From: Planctomycetota bacterium
GTDB taxonomy: Bacteria; Planctomycetota; UBA1135; UBA2386
Assembly: GCA_016713175.1 (NCBI GenBank)
Contig: JADJPQ010000008.1
Location: forward strand, 186,001-250,000
Reading direction: 5' to 3'
DNA length: 64,000 nucleotides
Shown here: one piece after another, positions 1 to 8,088 of the stretch
How positions within the stretch are numbered: position 1 is the first letter of the stretch
How the letters are laid out: each line of letters begins with the position of its first letter
The notes under the pieces: generated by a model
What the model saw: only the letters and a program-made list of their open reading frames with translations
The model's database searches: none
What the model was told of the DNA's origin: nothing
Program-made: the position numbers and the translations under genes

Positions 1-1058
1 TTGGCGCCGGCGGTCATCGCCTTGTCGAGCAGGTCGAACGCGTCGTCGAGCTTCTTCGCCAGCGACGCACAGCAAGCGGTGTTGTAGAGCAGGTTGGCCG
101 AGCCACTCGCCGGCATCTTCGCTTCGTCGAGGGTCTGCAGCAGCGAACGGTACTGGCCCAGCGCCTGCTCGTAGTCGCGCAGCTGGTAGTACAGTTCGGC
201 GAGCGTGTTGTGGGCCTGGGCCCGTTCGTCGGGCTTGTCGCTGGCAAGGTTCTTCTCGACATTGGCCTTGATCGAATCGAACGGCCGCGGCTCGCCGTAT
301 TGATGCAGCGCGCACACCGCCGCCAGCAGCAGCGCATCGTTGCGGGCCTTCTGCGCGCTGTCGAGCAGGCCGCCGATCGCCTTCTTCAGGTCGGCACCCT
401 GGTCGGCGGGCACCACGTCGCGCACGGCGCGCACGCAGGTGACCCGGAAGGGCTCGGGGTTGACGACGTCCTTGGGGGCCTCGGCGGCCCAGGCGAGCAG
501 CAACGTCGCGACTTCGGGCTGGAAGTCACGCAGTTCATCGTACTGCCCGGCGAACTGGGCATTGGTGTCGATCTTGCGGCGGATGATCGTCGTGATCGCC
601 CGCGTCAGGATCGCCTGGCCGCGGTCGTGCAGCCGGCGCAGTGCGTCCGTCTGCTTGTCCTCGACCAGCTTGGCGAGCGCCGCGTCGGCCGCGGCGCCAG
701 GTTCGGCGACGACCGTCGCCATCAGCGCCTTGACGGCGTCCGCGAACTCCACCTGCTTCGGTGCGGCGGTGCCGGCGGCAGCTTCGGCCGGTGCCTCGGG
801 CCTTGGCGCCACCGCGGCGATGGCGCGCAGAGTCGCCATGAACTTGCCGCGGCCCTCGGCATTGCGGCCGATGATGGTCTCGGCCGCGGCCGAAGTGGCT
901 ACCCGCCGATGGCCGTCGGCATCCACCATGGCGCGGCGCAATTCGTCGCCCTTCTTCGGCTCGGTTCGCGTTGGCACGGGTGCGGCCGGGCCGGGTTGCT
1001 GGGCGGGCATGGTGGCGGAGAAGAGGACGATCGGTAGCAGCAGCGCGAACGGACGCAT
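1..1058 (-). CDS. Secreted TPR-type protein, 3' end cut by window edge
   Basis: The frame runs from an ATG at 1058 leftwards off the window with no stop, so at least 352 residues are present and the C-terminus is missing. Residues 1-20 (MRPFALLLPIVLFSATMPAQ) look like a signal peptide. The body is helical and Ala/Leu rich. The last 80 or so visible residues contain TPR-like helix pairs (AELYYQLRDYEQALGQY, then LLYNTACCASLAKKLDDAF). TPR proteins are usually scaffolds; no catalytic motif is visible and the partner is unknown. It is divergent from the gene at 1284, and the 225-bp gap holds both promoters. GC3 bias supports this frame over the overlapping alternatives. Confidence 0.75.
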   Translation of the reverse strand, partial: MRPFALLLPIVLFSATMPAQQPGPAAPVPTRTEPKKGDELRRAMVDADGHRRVATSAAAETIIGRNAEGRGKFMATLRAIAAVAPRPEAPAEAAAGTAAPKQVEFADAVKALMATVVAEPGAAADAALAKLVEDKQTDALRRLHDRGQAILTRAITTIIRRKIDTNAQFAGQYDELRDFQPEVATLLLAWAAEAPKDVVNPEPFRVTCVRAVRDVVPADQGADLKKAIGGLLDSAQKARNDALLLAAVCALHQYGEPRPFDSIKANVEKNLASDKPDERAQAHNTLAELYYQLRDYEQALGQYRSLLQTLDEAKMPASGSANLLYNTACCASLAKKLDDAFDLLDKAMTAGA

Positions 1059-1283
1059 GATGGACCCCGTGTGGTGGACTCAGGCATCGAACCGGTCCGC
1101 GCCCCTTCTGGCAACGGCCGATCGAAGCGGCGCGAGCGAACGTGGCGTTTCTGTACCGGTCGCCGGTCTGCGGCAGGTGGCCCTTGGCGTGTGTAAGGCG
1201 CGGGCTCCAATTGTCTCCTGGCGTTGGTGCGGAGTCCGCGTGGCTGCCGCGCCCGCTTCCCTTGTTCACCAGGAGATCCCCTC

Positions 1284-2702
1284 ATGCGCATCGCACTCGC
1301 CATGGCCTTCGGTTCGGCATTCGCGGCCGCCCAGGCCCCCGACAACGCCGTCTGGGCCACCAACTTCTCGTCCGGCGCCGGCATCCGTTCGATCTCGAAG
1401 ATCGACCCGATCGGCGAAGTCTTGACCTCGGCGTCGATTGCCGGCTTCACGCCGTTCGGCTTCGGCATCGATCCCACCGGCAACATCTGGCTGGGCAGCA
1501 ACGGCACCACCGTCGGTCGCTTCGACACGACTGGCACCGTGACCGCCTCGTTCCCGGTGGGTTCGTTCCCGCAAAGCGTCGCCATCGACGCTGCCGGCTT
1601 CGTCTGGGTCGCCAACCGGACCACCAACAGCGTGATGCGCTTGGATCCGAACGGCAACCAGGTGACCACGGTCAACTTGCCGGCCGGCACGACGCCGATC
1701 GGCATCGTCGTCGATGGTCTGAGCCAGGTCTGGGTTTCGGGTTTCCACGCCAGTACGTCGACGGCGCACACGCTGACGGTGCTGGATCTCGGCGGCAATG
1801 TGTTGAACACGTTCACCTACAACTCGGCGGCCGCGGGGTTCGGCTTCTCGTTCCCGACCGCGGACACCAACGGCAACATCTGGGTCGCCAATCAGGCGCA
1901 GCTGGCACTGCTGCAGGTCGATCAGCTCGGCAATGTCGTCACCACGACGCCGATCACGCAGGGACTGCCGCGCGGCTGCGCGGTCGATGCGTTCGGCAAT
2001 GCCTGGGTCGCGACCCAGGGCACGGCGGGCCGCTGCTTCAAGGTCGACCCGGCAGGGGTCATCACCGCGACGTTCGTGCCGCCGGCGACGTCGTTCACGA
2101 CGGTGTCGATCGACGGCAACGGCGATCCGTGGGTGTTCGGCTTCAGCGCCGGCAAGGCCATCAAGCTGTGGCAGGTCGATGGCACGCCGCTGGTCGAGGT
2201 GGCGATTCCGTCCGGCGGCTCGGCGTGGGGCGGCGACTCGACGGGCTACCACCTGGCGCGGGTGATCCTGCCCGGTGCCGACTTCGACAATGACGGTTTC
2301 CTGAACGGCAACGAAGTCGCGGCCGGCACCAATCCGTTCCTGGCGGCCTCGCGGCCGGATCGCCCGCAGATGATCCAGTCGGGCATCCCGACGCAGGGCT
2401 CGACCCTGGAACTGTCGATGCGGCTGCGGTCCGATGCCAACCTCGGCTATCTGGTCGGGCTGTCGCTCGGCAATGGTCCGACGGTGTTGCCCGACGCCCG
2501 CGTGCTGCCGCTGTCGTTGCCGGTCGAGCTGTACGCGCTTGGCGCGCTCGACGGCAATGGCGATGCGCGGACGTCGCTGGCGATTCCCGCGGCGCCGCCG
2601 CTCAGCGGACTGACGGTGTTCATGGCCTATGTGACGCTGGATCCGACCGCGTCCCTTGGCGTGAAGACGATCTCCAACGAACTCGCGATCACGGTCCGGT
2701 GA
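1284..2702 (+). CDS. Secreted NHL/Vgb-like beta-propeller protein
   Basis: 472 residues. The ATG at 1284 is chosen because AGGAG lies at 1271-1275 with 8-nt spacing and a signal peptide follows (MRIALAMAFGSAFAAAQA). Residues about 30-330 hold at least six repeats of the type GxxxDxxGNxWV (for example AIDAAGFVWVANR and ADTNGNIWVANQ), the signature of NHL or virginiamycin-B-lyase-like propellers. A Ca-binding-like stretch follows (DFDNDGFLNGNEVAAGTNP, resembling thrombospondin type 3 repeats), then a C-terminal beta-rich domain of about 110 residues. The catalytic His of true Vgb was not identified, so enzyme activity should not be assumed. It is probably an extracellular surface protein, coupled by 4 bp to the next gene. 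Confidence 0.82.
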   Translation: MRIALAMAFGSAFAAAQAPDNAVWATNFSSGAGIRSISKIDPIGEVLTSASIAGFTPFGFGIDPTGNIWLGSNGTTVGRFDTTGTVTASFPVGSFPQSVAIDAAGFVWVANRTTNSVMRLDPNGNQVTTVNLPAGTTPIGIVVDGLSQVWVSGFHASTSTAHTLTVLDLGGNVLNTFTYNSAAAGFGFSFPTADTNGNIWVANQAQLALLQVDQLGNVVTTTPITQGLPRGCAVDAFGNAWVATQGTAGRCFKVDPAGVITATFVPPATSFTTVSIDGNGDPWVFGFSAGKAIKLWQVDGTPLVEVAIPSGGSAWGGDSTGYHLARVILPGADFDNDGFLNGNEVAAGTNPFLAASRPDRPQMIQSGIPTQGSTLELSMRLRSDANLGYLVGLSLGNGPTVLPDARVLPLSLPVELYALGALDGNGDARTSLAIPAAPPLSGLTVFMAYVTLDPTASLGVKTISNELAITVR

Positions 2703-3577
2703 GCCGAGTCCTGGCCATCGCGTTCGCCGCGGTGCTGGCCGGTTGTGGCGGCGCCGCGCGTGAACGGGAACTGCAAGCGCAGATCGCCGAACTGCAGGCG
2801 CAGCAGCGACTGCTGTCGGCGAAGTTGAAAGAGCACGGCGTCGCCGTTGCCGGTGCCACGGTGGCGGACGACCTCGCGGGCTTGATCGCCGCGATCGATC
2901 GTCTCGAACAGGCCAAGGATGCCGGTGATGTGGACGGCGGTCAGCAGGCGGTCACGGCGCTGCAATCGGCGCAGCAGATCCTGCAGCAGCGCGGCGCTCT
3001 TGCGCTGGCCGAATTGTGGAACGCGGCGCTGACGGCGACGTCGCGCCGGCAGCCGGCGTTGTTCGAGGTCTACGGCAAGCTCGGCGGGCCGGCGGCAGCG
3101 CCGCGGCTCGGCGCGCTGGCTGCGGATGCCGCGCAGCCCGCGGCCCTGCGCGGCCTGGCGGCGCGGGTGCTGATCGAGGTCGACCCGGTCGCGGCGGCGC
3201 CGCTGGTAGGGCGTCTGGCCGCCGAGTCGCCGGTGTTCCTCGACTGTTATCTGCTGGTGCACCTGCTGGCGCAGACCAGGCATGCGGCGGCGTTGCCGGT
3301 GGTGGTCGAGGCGCTGGCGCGCAGTGCCGACCGTTCGACGCGCTGTCATGCGGCGACGGGACTGGGCCTGTTCCCCGGGGAGACCTCGGTCTCTGCATTG
3401 ATCGCGGCAGCGACTGGTGACGAGTATCCGGCGGTGCGGACCAATGCCGTGCGCGCGCTGGCAAAGGTCGCGACGCCGGAACGTCTGCGCGAGCTCCTGG
3501 CACCGATCGAGGCCAAGGACACGGATGCGGCGGTGCGCGCGGCGGCGCGGGATGCCGCCTGTGGTGGGCGCAGATAG
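2699..3577 (+). CDS. Putative lipoprotein with coiled coil and HEAT-like repeats
   Basis: 292 residues starting at GTG 2699, which overlaps the upstream stop by 4 bp (GTGA), so translational coupling is likely. The N-terminus MSRVLAIAFAAVLAGC ends in a lipobox with Cys16. Residues about 20-48 form a short coiled coil (ERELQAQIAELQAQQRLLSAK). From about residue 100 to the end come Ala/Leu-rich helical pairs typical of HEAT repeats (ALRGLAARVLIEVDPVAAAP, AVRTNAVRALAKVATPERL). HEAT solenoids bind proteins; no active site is seen. As an envelope lipoprotein it may work with the propeller protein before it, which is inference from coupling only. Confidence 0.75.
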   Translation: MSRVLAIAFAAVLAGCGGAARERELQAQIAELQAQQRLLSAKLKEHGVAVAGATVADDLAGLIAAIDRLEQAKDAGDVDGGQQAVTALQSAQQILQQRGALALAELWNAALTATSRRQPALFEVYGKLGGPAAAPRLGALAADAAQPAALRGLAARVLIEVDPVAAAPLVGRLAAESPVFLDCYLLVHLLAQTRHAAALPVVVEALARSADRSTRCHAATGLGLFPGETSVSALIAAATGDEYPAVRTNAVRALAKVATPERLRELLAPIEAKDTDAAVRAAARDAACGGRR

Positions 3578-3641
3578 GCCGTCCGCAGGGCCGCTCTGGT
3601 TCCGGGCGCGGGCACGTCAGGCCCTGTGGCGCTTGACGCCA

Positions 3642-3856
3642 TCAACCCGTCGCGGGGGTGCAGTCGAGCAGTCCATGCCGCCGCCAACCAAGGGTCAACA
3701 GCCAGGTCCGGGCGGCGGTGATCGGGCGCACGATCGCTTCGAGGCCGCGGACGCGGATCGTCTGGCGGAAGCCGTCGAACCAGGGGGCTTGCTGCGGCGG
3801 TGATTCACCCGGAACGGCAACCCGACGCCATCTCGGGCTATCGTACGGAAATCGCC
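3642..3856 (-). pseudogene. Possible C-terminal gene remnant in an otherwise empty gap
   Basis: The gap between the genes ending at 3577 and starting at 3857 has no complete gene. Reading leftwards on the minus strand, a stop at 3642-3644 closes an open stretch of about 65 codons with strong GC3 bias and natural composition (PWFDGFRQTIRVRGLEAI, then ARTWLLTLGWRRHGLLDC). No ATG lies in frame before the stretch runs into the divergent gene at 3857. It may be the 3' end of a lost gene or chance. I do not recognise the family. Confidence 0.25.
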
Positions 3857-5953
3857 ATGCTGCTCCCGCTCGCCGCGCTGTGGATCGCCGCGGTCGCCAT
3901 CGACCCGCCGGTCTTGCGGATCCGCGTCGTCGACGCGGCTACCGGCCGGTCTTGTCCAGGCGCAGTCGTATTCGTCCTCGACCGCAATCACCGCGACAAG
4001 GCGCCGATCCTCGACCTGTTCGTCGACGAGTTCGACCGGGCTGCCGCGCACGGCCTCCGGTTGGTCGCCGATCGCGACGGTGTCGCCACTCTGCCGCCGA
4101 TGGAACCGTTCTCGGTGGTCGCGCAGGTCGGCACCAAGGCAGGTGCCCTGGCCGGGCCATTGCCGGCGCGGCTGTCGCCGTATGTGCTGCCGGTAGTCGA
4201 GGCGGCGCCGGTCGCGCTGCGGATCGTCGATGGCGCCGGCAGGCCTTCGACCGTGCCGATTGCTTGTCTTGGTCGTCTCGGCGAGTTTGCGCACGGCCAG
4301 GTCATGGTGCGCGTTGACGCGGTCACCGGTGTGGGTGCCCTGCGCCTGGCGGCGCTGCGGCCGCCGCTCCGGCCGTTGCCGGTGTTTCCGGAACCATGGC
4401 GCGGGGACGAGGGCGGAATCGTCGATCTGTTCGGCGACGTCGTTGGCCAGGACCGCCGCGTCGGCGAGATCGATCTGATCGCGCCGCCGAAGGAACTGCG
4501 GCTCGTCGTGCCTGATCACGGGTCCCTGCTGATTCGCGGTCGGGAAGCCGATGGCCGGCCGATCCGAAGTGGGCAACTGCATGTTCGCGCCGAGGGCGAA
4601 CGGACGTATCGCCACATTGCCGGGTCACCCGGCTACGCGCAGCTGGTCGATGGCGTGGCGAGCATTCCGGCGGTGGCGCTCGGGCTGCAACTGCGGGTGC
4701 AGATCCAGGGCGAGTCGGGTGTGTCGCACCACTTCACGATGGCGGGCCCGACGCGCAGCGGTCAGGTCGTCGAACAGGAGTTCACTGTGCCCGCGTCGCG
4801 AGAGGTCGCGGCGGCAATCGATCTGACCGTTCGCCTGCACTTGCCGGATGGCAGCGCCGCCGCCGATCGGCTGGTCACGCTGGCGATCCTGCGCGCCGCC
4901 GCGGCGCCGCCTGCCTACGCGCCGAGCGGGACGACCGATGCGGCGGGGCGGCTCGCCCTGCGCTGGCGTGGCGACGTGCTGCCGGGTGACGAACTGCTGC
5001 TGGTCACGGCCAGCGGCGGCACGTTCAGCCCGATGGACCATCTCGCTCGCCGGCCGCTGCGCGCCGGCCGGCTCGATCTCGGCACCGTCGTGTTGCAGGC
5101 GGCGCCGCTGTTGTGTTCGGGCGTGGTCGTCGATGAGCACGGCGAACCGCTGGCGGCGACGGTGGAGCCGTTCGTGCTCGCTGAGCCGAAGGCCGCGCTC
5201 GGGCTGCCGGGCACGCACCAGGTCACCGATGTGCTCGGCCGCTTTCGCTTCCACGCGCTGACGGCCACCGGGCCGCGCTTCTCGCTGCAGGCCAGGTCGC
5301 CGCTCGCCGAGCCGATGGCGATGGCCGCGATGGCGGCGAACGAGGTGCCGTTCGGGGCGAAGGCTCTGCGCCTCGTGGTTCCTCGCGGGCATGAGGTCAC
5401 CGGCAAGGTCGTGCTCGATCGCGGTGTGCCGCCGGGTCGGATCACCGTGCAGTGCATGCGCTCCGATCGCTACGGCGTGCCCGGTTGTGGCCTCGACAAG
5501 CTCGACGACAGTCGGGAAGTGGTCGTCGACGCGGATGGCACGTTCGCGATTCCCGGGGTTGCGTCGGGCAAGTACCACATCGCCTTCCGGCTGCGTGGAG
5601 CGTTCGAGCTGGCGCTGCTCGAGAACGTCGAGATCGGCGGCGGGCGCGTCGTCGCACCAGCGGAAACGCAGACGGTCGATCTGCGCGGCAAGCTGCGGCC
5701 AGTGGTCGTGGTGGTGTCGGTGGCAGGGGGCGGCGACTTGCCGGCCGGTGAGCTGCAGCTTCGACCGGTTGCCGGCACGATGGCGTTTCCGCAACTGCGC
5801 CAGACGCAGGTGCCGGCGGCACTGCGGCAACGGCCGCTGCGGCTGTGGGTGCCGGACGGCGAGTTCGAACTGGCGGTCGCCAGTCCGACGCATCAGGCGG
5901 CGCCGGTCAAGGTCACCGATGCGGCGATGCGCATCGAACTGACCGCCAAGTGA
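3857..5953 (+). CDS. Secreted protein with carboxypeptidase-regulatory-like (CnaB-type) domains
   Basis: 698 residues. An in-frame GTG-type extension to 3800 is possible, but the ATG at 3857 puts a signal peptide first (MLLPLAALWIAAVAI). Several beta-sandwich units follow the pattern of carboxypeptidase regulatory-like domains: an opening strand (LRIRVVDAATGRSCPGAVVF; CSGVVVDEHGEPLAATVEPF), then a DxxGRFRF-type turn (TDVLGRFRFHAL) and a GKYHIAFRL-type closing strand. There are no catalytic residues; such domains act as stalks or adhesive modules in surface proteins. Similar modules recur in the genes at 33371 and 50228, suggesting a lineage-expanded family. Confidence 0.78.
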   Translation: MLLPLAALWIAAVAIDPPVLRIRVVDAATGRSCPGAVVFVLDRNHRDKAPILDLFVDEFDRAAAHGLRLVADRDGVATLPPMEPFSVVAQVGTKAGALAGPLPARLSPYVLPVVEAAPVALRIVDGAGRPSTVPIACLGRLGEFAHGQVMVRVDAVTGVGALRLAALRPPLRPLPVFPEPWRGDEGGIVDLFGDVVGQDRRVGEIDLIAPPKELRLVVPDHGSLLIRGREADGRPIRSGQLHVRAEGERTYRHIAGSPGYAQLVDGVASIPAVALGLQLRVQIQGESGVSHHFTMAGPTRSGQVVEQEFTVPASREVAAAIDLTVRLHLPDGSAAADRLVTLAILRAAAAPPAYAPSGTTDAAGRLALRWRGDVLPGDELLLVTASGGTFSPMDHLARRPLRAGRLDLGTVVLQAAPLLCSGVVVDEHGEPLAATVEPFVLAEPKAALGLPGTHQVTDVLGRFRFHALTATGPRFSLQARSPLAEPMAMAAMAANEVPFGAKALRLVVPRGHEVTGKVVLDRGVPPGRITVQCMRSDRYGVPGCGLDKLDDSREVVVDADGTFAIPGVASGKYHIAFRLRGAFELALLENVEIGGGRVVAPAETQTVDLRGKLRPVVVVVSVAGGGDLPAGELQLRPVAGTMAFPQLRQTQVPAALRQRPLRLWVPDGEFELAVASPTHQAAPVKVTDAAMRIELTAK

Positions 5954-6032
5954 ACGTGTTGCCGATCGCCGCGTCGGCTCGAGTCGTGCGGGTTGGTCCC
6001 GACCGACGGTCGTGCCGGCGGGTCACCGAGAC

Positions 6033-7898
6033 TCAGATCTGCAGCCACTGGAACGCGTTCGAAATGCCGGCATCGAGTCGCAGCACCAGCACGCTGATCG
6101 GCTGCGGCAGACCCCACGGATGGGTGTTCCGGAACGGCCAGGAGTTGACCTGCAACGGCGCCGAGTTGCCGCAGAACAGGCCCTGTGAACCGATGGAGTC
6201 CGGCGTGAAGATGCCGCCGAAGTTCGGGAACAGCACGTTCAGGTTGGCGAACGCCTGCAGCATGTCGACGATGGTGTCCTGGCCCGAGAACGAGTTGCGG
6301 ATCGGCGTCACGTACTGACTGATGGACACGACGATGATCCGATGGTCGGCGGCGTTCGTCGAAAAGCCATCGCCGTCGAGTTCGACCGAACAGTTCTGTA
6401 CGACGCCGCTACAGCCCGCCAGGCAACTCGTCGAGCACGCCTGGCACAGGTTCAGGTTGGCGATGTTCTGCAGCCCCCAATTGATCAGGCCGTTGAGTGC
6501 CATGCCACCCGCGAGCGAGCCGAGGTCTTTCAGCACGGGTTCGTAGATCCGCAGGGCCAGCCCGCCGAGGCCGAACGATCGGTAGGCCGATGCCAGCGTC
6601 TTCGCGAAGTCGCCGATCGCCCGCGCCTGGTCGAGCGCCTGCCGGCCCTTCTCCAGGGCCTGCCGCAGCGACTCCGGCAACACCGCTTCGAGCAGGTTCT
6701 GCAGCGCCTGCAGGTTCTGCCAGTGCGCCCGCCCACTGAAGTCGAGCTGTTCGAACTGATCGACCAGGTTGCGCAGTTCGTCGTAGCGGGCGCCGAGTTC
6801 GGCGAGCTGATCGAAGGTCAGGCTGCCGGCCGGGGTGCCGGCCAGGAAGTTGGCGGCCGATTGGAAGCGCGCGGTCAGCGTGGCGATCAGTGCCGGCATC
6901 TGCGCGTCGTTCGGGCCGGCGGGGAACGCACCGCTGGCGATCAGCTGTTGGGTCGTCGGATATGGCCGCAGCAATGGCATCATCAGGCTCTGACCGGTCA
7001 GCGGCGGCAGGTTGCCCGTTTGCAGACCAGTGCTCAGCGCGGCCAAAGCCGCTTGCACACCGGCGGCGTTGCCGGCGGCGAGCGCCGCCAGCCCGTCCAG
7101 GCCCGTCTGCCGCAGCCCTGCCGTGCGCTGTACGCGGTCGATGAACGCGCCGCGCACCACTTCGGGCACCGTGGCGATCGTTGTCGCGGCGCTGATGTTG
7201 GCACCTGTCAGGGTCACCGAGATGTTGCCGCTGCCGTAGTTCGCGAACGCGAAGCTGGTCGGCGTCGGCATCGTCGTGCCGGGCGTGTTGCTGGCGAACT
7301 GCAGCGCCGGCGTCGGCCGGATGAGCCGACCGAACGCATCGGTGACGGTCGCATCGACCTGCAGCACGCCACCCTCGTCGGCCTCCTCGACGACGCTCGC
7401 CGTCAGCCGGAAACGGACCTGGGCCGGGGCGCCGACGACGCCGCCGGTCACGTAGATCTCGATCGGGTTGGTCAAGGCCAGTGCGCCGTTCGGAGCGATC
7501 ACGACGGCCTGCAGCGCGACTTGCAGCGGCGTCGGAAGCAGTGGCATCAGCACGCCGACCTCGAGCCGGCCGCGCCCGTCGGGAACGTGGTCTTCGCGGA
7601 TCACACCGCCCGAACTACCCAGCAGCGACGAGACGTCGGCGAACCCGGCCAGGTGGATCGGCCAGGTCGAACCTGGCAACGGGATGCCCGGTTCCAGCCG
7701 GGTGCCCGCGAACAGCAGCACGCGGTGGCCGACCGGGCCGACGATCGACAGTTGTGGCGTCGATCCGCCCTCGAGCAGGCGCGGCGACGTGCCGGCATAG
7801 CCCGAGGTCGTGGGGTCATCCTGAAGGTGCAGGCTGGGCGCCTGGGCGAGGGCCGTGAGACTGGTCAGCAGGACAGAACAGAATGCGGCGTGTTGCAT
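6033..7898 (-). CDS. Large secreted protein of unknown function with a Cys-rich patch
   Basis: 621 residues. The start ATG at 7898 begins a signal peptide (MQHAAFCSVLLTSLTALAQA). The N-terminal third is beta-rich (LSIVGPVGHRVLLFAGTR; a Big/Ig-like stretch around FRLTASVVEEADEGGVLQVDATVTD). The middle third is long amphipathic helices (ARYDELRNLVDQFEQLDF; LEKGRQALDQARAIGDFAK). Near residue 500 comes a cysteine cluster (CQACSTSCLAGC, then NCSVELDGDGF). The end is beta-rich and Trp-containing. I do not recognise a family. It is divergent from the esterase at 8089, sharing the 190-bp gap as promoter region. Confidence 0.7.
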   Translation of the reverse strand: MQHAAFCSVLLTSLTALAQAPSLHLQDDPTTSGYAGTSPRLLEGGSTPQLSIVGPVGHRVLLFAGTRLEPGIPLPGSTWPIHLAGFADVSSLLGSSGGVIREDHVPDGRGRLEVGVLMPLLPTPLQVALQAVVIAPNGALALTNPIEIYVTGGVVGAPAQVRFRLTASVVEEADEGGVLQVDATVTDAFGRLIRPTPALQFASNTPGTTMPTPTSFAFANYGSGNISVTLTGANISAATTIATVPEVVRGAFIDRVQRTAGLRQTGLDGLAALAAGNAAGVQAALAALSTGLQTGNLPPLTGQSLMMPLLRPYPTTQQLIASGAFPAGPNDAQMPALIATLTARFQSAANFLAGTPAGSLTFDQLAELGARYDELRNLVDQFEQLDFSGRAHWQNLQALQNLLEAVLPESLRQALEKGRQALDQARAIGDFAKTLASAYRSFGLGGLALRIYEPVLKDLGSLAGGMALNGLINWGLQNIANLNLCQACSTSCLAGCSGVVQNCSVELDGDGFSTNAADHRIIVVSISQYVTPIRNSFSGQDTIVDMLQAFANLNVLFPNFGGIFTPDSIGSQGLFCGNSAPLQVNSWPFRNTHPWGLPQPISVLVLRLDAGISNAFQWLQI

Positions 7899-8088
7899 GG
7901 TGCGGAGGCTCGTCTTGGCAGAGGACCTGGGAGCGAATCGTGACGATGCGAACAACGAAGAAACACGGATCGGGCCGCCAGCGTACCTGGGGATCCGTCG
8001 CTGGCGCGGGCTTTGTTGCCTTGACCCGGGCTGGCCGGCACCTGATCGTGCCGCTGCCAATCGACCCTGCGCCAGTCTCCAGGACCCC

